Below, one piece after another: positions 57,482 to 64,000 of a stretch of DNA of 64,000 nucleotides. Source of the stretch: Acytostelium subglobosum LB1 (taxonomy: Eukaryota; Evosea; Eumycetozoa; Acytosteliales; Acytosteliaceae); assembly GCF_000787575.1 (NCBI RefSeq), contig NW_012236509.1:188001-252000 (forward strand), given 5' to 3'. Made by a program: the position numbers and the translations under genes. The notes under the pieces are model-generated. The model did not search any database. It saw only the letters and a program-made list of their open reading frames with translations, and was not told the DNA's origin. Positions within the stretch are counted from its first letter, which is position 1, and each line of letters begins with the position of its first letter.

Positions 57482-58369
57482 ATGTTCAAGACTGTGTTTG
57501 CTGTATTGGGCGACTCAATCAGATCGACTGGCAAGGCCTTGGACAGACTAGGCTGCTCGATCCAAGGCAACTATGCTTACATCGAGAAATGTACGTGTCA
57601 ATGATCATCGATTCAACGAATGAATGAATGAATGAATACAGGGACAGAGACAGACACAAGAGATATGAATGAATGAATGAATGAACGAATCAAGTCTAAC
57701 ATCAATCAATCAATCACATGACAATGACAATGACGACGATGATATATAGTGAATAGACATAGCAGAGTTATGCCATTCAGAGGAAACATTGCACATTTGG
57801 GAAGAGAAGCATTCATTGCTCCAAACTCTAGTGTGATTGGAAGTGTTAGGATCGGACATCAATCATCAGTATGGTACAACACTGTTCTGCGCGGTGATAC
57901 CAATGCGATCATTATTGGCACCAACTCGATAATCAGCGACCGTACAGTGATCAACGCAACACGCGACAAGCAGACCACCATCGGCACCAACGTCTACGTC
58001 GGCCCAGGCGCCATCCTCAACGGCTGCTCGATCGACTCCAACGTCGTCATTGGCACTGGCTCCATCGTCTTGGAGGGCGTCCGCATCGAGTCGGGCGCCT
58101 CGCTCGAGGCCGGCTCGATCGTGCCCGCCAACACCGTCGTTCCACAGAACCAGGTCTGGGGTGGCAGCCCCGCCCGCTTCATCCGTCCCGCCACCCAAGA
58201 GGACGTTGCCAACCGCGAGCTCCTCCTCGACGATCACTCCACTCTTGCTCAGGAGCACGAGGTTCAGAACCTCAAGTCAGCCAAGGAGCTGCACACCGAT
58301 ACATTGGACGTCTATGCTAATCGTCGCGAGCGTCCAGAGAACGTCATTCACAACGCTCCAGCTCATTAA
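57482..58369 (+). CDS. Gamma-carbonic-anhydrase subunit of mitochondrial complex I
   Basis: Two exons, 57482-57590 and 57750-58369; 242 residues. The first exon gives MFKTVFAVLGDSIRSTGKALDRLG, which matches the N-terminal helix of plant-type gamma-CA proteins (IRGTGQALDRVG) that anchors to complex I. The rest is a left-handed beta-helix of hexapeptide repeats (APNSSVIGSVRIG ... LEGVRIESGASLEAGSIV) ending VWGGSPARFIRP. Of the three zinc-ligand histidine positions, the regions NATRDKQ and GCSIDSN show none, so this is probably a non-catalytic CAL-like subunit (inference). It belongs to the matrix-exposed gamma-CA arm found in plants and many protists. Confidence 0.9.
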
Positions 58370-58711
58370 GCAGCAACATTCAAACAATCATTCACTAACA
58401 TACATAACAGTCCCCTGCTGCGACTCTCCAGGTACCTGGCGAGCAATGGTCGTAGCAGTTGTATCAGCACAACTACAATCAATCAGTCATACATACATTA
58501 CACTCAACCTACAGCTTGTTTATATACCATCCTCTAGATGAATGAGGAAGAAGGAAGACATACAGTACCATCGATCCGCCACCAATAAACCTTAAACGAT
58601 ACTATCTATCTATCAATCAAGACATGACATGACATCAGCGATGAGATGTTACAACAACAACAGGTTTTTTATTAGCTCTAGCTCTAGATCTAGCTCAAGC
58701 TGTAGCTCCTA
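58370..58711. other. Convergent 3' flanks
   Basis: Short direct repeats TAGCTCTAGCTCTAGATCTAGCTC near 58674-58700 just past the stop of the opposite gene; no gene. Confidence 0.5.
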
Positions 58712-60214
58712 TTACACTGGATTTACAAACATCCTTTGCAATGATGTTTGTGGCTTGGCCTCCTTGGACACCTTGAGTCGTTCGATACTGTCGTTGACCA
58801 GTTGATTGGAGAAGGGCGAAGCAATCATATCGGATAATAGTTTGAATATGTCGGGTTCATCATTGAGCAATGGGCTCAATGTTGGCGTGGATTGCTCGGA
58901 CGACACCTGCTGCTCAGCCACAGCGGGCACATTCACGGGCACTGGCACGGACACGGATACCTGATTGCTGGACCTGCTCCCCAGCACTTCCAACTCAAGC
59001 TGTTCCAGCTCTAGGATACCAGCCTCGTATGAAGCTTTGATGGCCGCTCTCTTGTCATCGTCCATCTCCTTGGCAGCCACATGTTTCAGATGCTGGTCGG
59101 AAACTGGCAGTTGGTCAACCAAGTCGTCCAAGGATGTGACTTGTGGAGTATGTTCTTCAAAGAATGACTCGGATGTATCAGAGGCATCGGTTGCATCTGA
59201 TAGTTGACTGATTGTATCATCATCATTATGTTGTTGGTGATGTTGTTGAGTGGCCTGGCCGTTGACAATGAACTGAACTGAAGTATCAAGTTTGGAGATG
59301 TCCTCTGTTGGGAAGTCTGCATCTTCCAGCTCTGATAGCGCGGGTTGTTCCTCCTCTCTCTCAATATGTGCCATGACTTGTGATGTTGTAAGATCCTCAA
59401 GGTTGAAGCATCCATTGTTGTCGTTGAGTGTCAAGCTGTCGACAACAACCTCTTGAGTTTGTGGAAACTCAGTTGCAAACTGTGTTGACTTGGTCTTGGG
59501 GGCGGATGTCGAGATGATCTCTGGCGAGTTTGGAGCCCATTGAGAAAGACCATTGAGACGTGATGGCATCTCTTCATCCCAGAACATGTCATCGTCTTCG
59601 TCGTCTTGTTCAAAGCCAAACTTGGACATGGACACGATGTTTGGCACCCTGAGTACAGGCTGATGTGGCTCAGTGTAACTAGTTGGAAAGTTGGAGTTGA
59701 GTACTGGTGATGGTGATGATGAATATGATGATGAAGAAGGCTGCAACATGTATTGATCCAAGTCCTCGTCTGTAAAGTGTAGCTCGCCTGATGTGTTGAT
59801 ATAAGTTCTGGCACGTGACAACACATCTTCATTGCCCTCGCCAACCATCATTATTCCCTTTACACCTCTCTTGACTCCGCCAGGGAATATCTCCTTCTCT
59901 GTGTATGTTGACTTCCTGCCTGACGATGACGATCCACCCTTCTTGCTGCCATTATTGTCTTGGAATAGCCTTGATAGTATTTGTGAGTCTGATCGTGTGA
60001 CCTCTGATCGGCCATGCCCCAGACTGACGGCATCTCTGGGTGCGGCACCACCGTCCGATACCGATATTTTCCTCTCGATCACAGTCTTATTATGTCTTTG
60101 TGATGATGAACTCTTTGATGATGCCTGTGATGAGGCATTTGTTGTAGTCTTCGAGCCAACATTATTATTTGGCACCGATGAAGTTGAGCTTCTCTTTCTA
60201 AGGAAACTGAACAT
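58712..60214 (-). CDS. Disordered acidic protein, 500 residues
   Basis: One exon, no family recognised. The start MFSFLRKRSSTSSV is basic and Ser rich; residues 85-145 hold a conserved-looking segment (RLFQDNNGSKKG, KEIFPGGVKRGVKGIMMVG) with alternating charge; the middle is Asp/Glu/Ser rich. A helical stretch (KRAAIKASYEAGILELEQLELEVL) near 390-415 may be a short coiled coil, and the end (LLSDMIASPFSNQLVNDSIERL) is amphipathic. Likely a cytoplasmic or nuclear regulatory protein, phosphorylated on Ser/Thr by composition; function unknown. Confidence 0.65.
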   Translation of the reverse strand: MFSFLRKRSSTSSVPNNNVGSKTTTNASSQASSKSSSSQRHNKTVIERKISVSDGGAAPRDAVSLGHGRSEVTRSDSQILSRLFQDNNGSKKGGSSSSGRKSTYTEKEIFPGGVKRGVKGIMMVGEGNEDVLSRARTYINTSGELHFTDEDLDQYMLQPSSSSYSSSPSPVLNSNFPTSYTEPHQPVLRVPNIVSMSKFGFEQDDEDDDMFWDEEMPSRLNGLSQWAPNSPEIISTSAPKTKSTQFATEFPQTQEVVVDSLTLNDNNGCFNLEDLTTSQVMAHIEREEEQPALSELEDADFPTEDISKLDTSVQFIVNGQATQQHHQQHNDDDTISQLSDATDASDTSESFFEEHTPQVTSLDDLVDQLPVSDQHLKHVAAKEMDDDKRAAIKASYEAGILELEQLELEVLGSRSSNQVSVSVPVPVNVPAVAEQQVSSEQSTPTLSPLLNDEPDIFKLLSDMIASPFSNQLVNDSIERLKVSKEAKPQTSLQRMFVNPV

Positions 60215-61000
60215 GCTCTATCTATCTCTCTTTGATTGATTGATTGTATGAATGAAGTAGAAGTAGTAGTGATTGAATTGATGGATAAGGATGTACATGA
60301 TCAAGCCGAGTTCAATATCTCAAGTTGGCCCTCATCTTCCTTCTCCTTCATCCTTCACTCATTCACTCTCTCACTCACAAAGGGTTGTGTGTCGGGGAAT
60401 CGATGGATATTCCCAAGACAACGCGCCAAACGCACCACACATACCTGAATCAACCCCGGTTCCGATCAAAACGGGATAAGCGATTCGATGTGAGGATCTC
60501 GATTCAATAGAAGGTGTTGCATGGTTCAACAACACACACAAAGAAGTTGATCATGTAATCACTTTGATCACACACCCGGGCCGCGCAATAACAAGCACCG
60601 ACATGACCACATTCACACACAATCACTCAACGACACACAAATAAGCACGACGTAGATATCTTGGCATTGGGAACTGCCAACCCCGACATGTGATACACTT
60701 CACTCTTTATGTTTAAACATAAACATAACATAATACCACCTGGCATCCATTGTCAGTGTCGAGCGCATGAGCCACACATACTCCAATGAACGTACTGTTT
60801 GATTGGAACCACTCACTAATTAGGTGATAGATACATATACGTCAATGTACTGTCATTGTGCACTTATGAGTATGCACATCAACTACCCACTAACCAACCT
60901 ATAAAGTGTAGGTGCAATGTTGTTATAATTGATTGATTGCATGATTGATTGATTGTTTGATATACATTATACATTATACAAGAGTGCGCTACTTTAGTGT
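60215..61000. other. Intergenic
   Basis: No gene. A CACTCATTCACTCTCTCACTCAC tract near 60356, ATAAACATAAACATAACATA near 60715-60730, and ATTATACATTATACA near 60967. A GGTTCCGATCAAAAC string near 60457 is not a tRNA. Confidence 0.45.
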
Positions 61001-62817
61001 TCAGTTGATTAAATATGTGATGTTGTTGTTGTTGCCAGGTGTTTGAGACGCATGATCATTATCGTAGTCTACACTGACAGTTGTTGATGTTGGTATATGC
61101 TCATAGTTGGTAAGTGGTGGATACATGTTGCCATGATGTTGATGGTGATGGTGAGCATGGTGGTGGTGGTGATCATTGTTGTCATCGTCGTCGTCTGATG
61201 GCATGTACAGATGATCTCTATGATGTTTAGATGCTCTAACTCTAACAATTATATAACGGGCCACTGATATTGCAGCGTACACTCCGACCACTACCATCGT
61301 CTTCCATTGTGAGTCCCATGGCTGTGTGACCAACAGCAGCAATGCCATCGTCACTGGGAATCCAGTCAGTAGGAACAGGCCAAACTTTGTTGTCACAGCT
61401 TTGTAAGGTCTTGGAAGCTCGGGCTTCCAAATGAACAACTTGACATAACTTGCACACTCAAACAGTACAACGATTGAGTATAATGACATGTCCAGTGACA
61501 ATATCGAGTTGAATGGAAGTATAGTTAACAGTCCAACTACAGTCTGTAGTATAGGTCATTGAATGAGTTAGTGAGTGTGATTGGAATGATTCCAACATTG
61601 ATCAATCAAACATACAGAGTTTAGAACAATTGCTACCCAGGGTGTTCCGCGCTTGGGTGCGATCTTGGAGAAGAAGGAGGGAAGGTGCCCACGTTGGGAA
61701 AGACTGAAGATGTTTCGAGAGCATGTACAGAGGTTGGCGTTGAGCAGTCCAATGCTAGAGGCCATGCCACCAACACTAAGGAATACGTTTAGCCAGTGTC
61801 CACCAACGAGTAGTGCCACATCAGAGAACTCGCCGGCGACCCATTGACTCCAGTTCTGGTTGTAGGACATGCCCACGACCAATGGTAGTACGTAGCTGAC
61901 TATCGAGATGAGTAAAACACAGATGATACCAAGTGGGTAGTTGCGCGATGGGTTCTTGACTTCGCCAGCCAGTTGTCCAGATGCGTCGTAGCCTGAGAAC
62001 GACCACATCATTGTTGTGATTAGTAGGCCAATGTCCAAGGATTTGAAGCTCTTTAGTCCACCCTCGCCATCCATGACTGTCTTCCACTCGACGTGGCCAA
62101 TGCCCATGCACACCAAGATGATAAAGGGCAGCAAGAGTATGACGGCGAGTATGTTGCTGACGACGCCGACCTCTTCGGCGCCCCAAATGTTGATGGCCAT
62201 CACCGCGAGGATGACAACCACGGCAAAGATCCATCTGCAATGCAGACAGTTGTCGAGGTTGCCGGCCCAGGGGTTGCCAGCGTAGGGCGTGCCCTCGAAG
62301 CAATTGGAGAGGTATTGGACAAAGAGTAGGGGGTAGAGGCTGAGGTCGACGATGGTTGAAGTCCATCCAACGAATCCAACAAACATGCTGATGTAAGGGT
62401 TGAATGCACGTTCGGCCCACATTGATGCGCCGCCATCCTCCATCGTCAGATTGGCCAGCTCAGCGGTGATCATACCCAGTGGATAGGCCCAAAAGAATGG
62501 CAACACCAAGAATGTCAACAAAACATATACAGGAGGGCCAGCGGCCACTGCGCCCTCAATACCATAAGGTCCACCAGATACACAAAAGTACATAATCGCC
62601 AAGAATGATATGAATGATATAACTCTTGGTGGTTTCTCTATTTGTTTGATTGAATGAGTTAGTGTGATTGATTGATTGATTGATTGAATGATTGAATGAT
62701 TGAATGATGTGAGAGAGACCTACCTTCATGTTTTCCTTTTATAGCAGTGTAATCATCATCGTAGTGCACACTGCCTACTGGGATGATCAATGGTAGGCTT
62801 TCATAAGTTAATGACAT
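61001..62817 (-). CDS. Amino-acid permease (APC superfamily), 552 residues
   Basis: Three exons: 62724-62817, 61616-62637 and 61001-61543. The N-terminus is acidic (YDDDYTAIKGKHEEKPPR), and helix 1 contains FCVSGGPYGIEGAVAAG, the unwound Gly motif that binds the substrate backbone in LeuT-fold carriers. About twelve helices follow, with WSFSGYDASGQLAGEVKNP, the typical helix 6 and loop of APC carriers, and a last pair before a His/Asp-rich cytoplasmic tail (HHHHAHHHHQHH). It probably moves amino acids or polyamines across the plasma or endolysosomal membrane; the His tail could sense pH or metals (inference). Confidence 0.9.
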
Positions 62818-63801
62818 GTTTGAATTCTAAATAGTATCTATCATCTACAACAAAGATAGTATCTTGTAATTGTTAACAAATGATATATATAAATATATAA
62901 TAGTAATAAGTTATAAGTAGGAGGACACAAGTTAATTATCAAGTTTGTTGTAGAACACACACAAACAAACACTCAAGAAGGCTAATAGATGAATACACGG
63001 AAAACGACTCGCCTCGTACTCTTCAAACACCCACTCACCATACACACAAACAAACAATAAACACAATCTTACACATCATCTTTCATATCCTAAAATATCT
63101 GGTATGTGGTTCCCACCTGAAATCCACCGATCACCTCAAGATTCAAATGATTTTCATTCGATTACTTTCAAGATAATAAGATAGGTCGTAAATGAATAGG
63201 AGTTATAACTCCTTTGAATTGAATTGAATTGAATTGAAGAGAGACATACAAAGAACATTCATTTATGTATTAGTCATTGGAATAATCAACTTTATCAAAT
63301 ATAAAAAACAACGCATATCCAAGACCAGGCCACTTTGAAGATGAAGATGAAGTTGACTATTCAATTGAATCAAACATAGATATTAATATTTATATATGAT
63401 GGGCAGGCAATGGATATTAATAACATCTTGAAATAGATAGATAGCATTGGTTTTAGATATTTAAGTGTTTGAATTCGTTTGCGATACCTCAACTTATAAG
63501 TCAATAATAATTAATCGAACCTAGTCGACTCTACCTCATAACAACACGGTTGTAGTTGGTATTGATGAATGATTGCCACTGGATGTATAAGTTGATGTCA
63601 GAATGATTATATGTTTGTTGGATATCCCTTCAAAACAAACTAAATCTTGACGACAGAAAGTTGTGTTTGTTGAAGTTTTCAAACTTAGCCTAGGGTTGAG
63701 TGTTTGTAGATGATTCCAACATTTTATAACTCGTATTATTATCACAAACTTAGTTATTACACAATTATAATAATATTCATACATATATATCATATACAAT
63801 A
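62818..63801. other. Intergenic between permease and LUC7-like gene
   Basis: AT-rich; GAATTGAATTGAATTGAATTG at 63217-63238, ATAGATAGATAG near 63436. An ORF on the minus strand toward the right edge lacks codon bias. Bidirectional promoter region. Confidence 0.4.
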
Positions 63802-63858
63802 ATGGACTCTGTAAGAGCACAGCTTGACGAACTCCTAGGCAAGAATAGAAATATGACG
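63802..63858 (+). CDS. LUC7-like splicing factor, first exon only
   Basis: Nineteen codons, MDSVRAQLDELLGKNRNMT, before a GTAAGT donor. The pattern M..ALLDELMG..RN is the start of LUC7/LUC7L proteins, U1 snRNP partners that help choose 5' splice sites. The next exon is outside the window or could not be joined with confidence. Confidence 0.55.
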
Positions 63859-64000
63859 GTAAGTTAAACTCAGAAACAACAACCATTCTAGAACATGAAG
63901 ATGTAGATGTAGATGTAGATGATTTAGATGTTGGAGCAAGAACTATTAGAAGACGCCATGCATATAAATACACTTAGTTGTTGAATGGTAACATTCCTTA

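Noticed and set aside
60450-60480. tRNA T-arm-like GGTTCCGATC
   Set aside because: No acceptor stem, anticodon arm or A box in the right place.

Overview
The window is nuclear DNA of a social amoeba (dictyostelid), probably not Dictyostelium discoideum itself. Evidence: short introns with GTAAGT/GTATGT donors, AT-rich spacers full of ATTG/TTGA microsatellites, long Q, N, T and S runs in proteins, FNIP-repeat and NRTEGCT-type ankyrin-like families, and a myosin I light-chain-like 74-residue EF-hand protein. Coding third positions are richer in C and G than I would expect for D. discoideum. One 100-base N block marks an assembly gap. I saw no virus-like element, CRISPR array, rRNA or convincing tRNA.

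Layout. 0-8.5 kb: a mitochondrial dynamin-like GTPase (cut by the window edge), a small protein with an RNase H1 hybrid-binding domain, a 62-residue secreted or anchored peptide, a 999-residue ankyrin + TBC Rab-GAP, and a single-pass surface protein with an apparent frameshift. 8.7-15.8 kb: an ankyrin-like repeat protein, a cAMP-receptor-like GPCR, a SARAF-like membrane protein in five exons, and an FNIP protein. 16-24 kb: a krsB-type Hippo/STE20 kinase with four calpain-III-like modules, an AT-rich island with two decayed tandem copies of a two-pass membrane protein gene, and mitochondrial hydroxyacid-oxoacid transhydrogenase. 24-35 kb: an SRF-type MADS factor, ARPC2 of the Arp2/3 complex, and a full-size ABCG transporter. 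35-45.5 kb: a MYBBP1A/Pol5 nucleolar protein, UBA4/MOCS3, an HD phosphohydrolase and an LRR protein. 46-64 kb: a GNAT acetyltransferase, the EF-hand light chain, a membrane protein, a new-looking EF-hand/UBA/solenoid/zinc protein, a second FNIP protein, the gamma carbonic anhydrase of complex I, a disordered protein, an amino-acid permease and the first exon of a LUC7-like gene.

The genes form no operon-like unit; they are ordinary monocistronic genes, many convergent or divergent. Exon joins given here were made by hand and accepted only where donor, acceptor, reading phase and protein similarity all agreed. The most unusual non-coding signal is a 260-bp element present twice (35.2 and 48.7 kb) whose 150-base core can fold into a closed three-stem RNA. 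Two other recurring signals are CAAT repeats that always read in the sense direction of introns and a palindrome of the form TTGGAATNATTCCAA.
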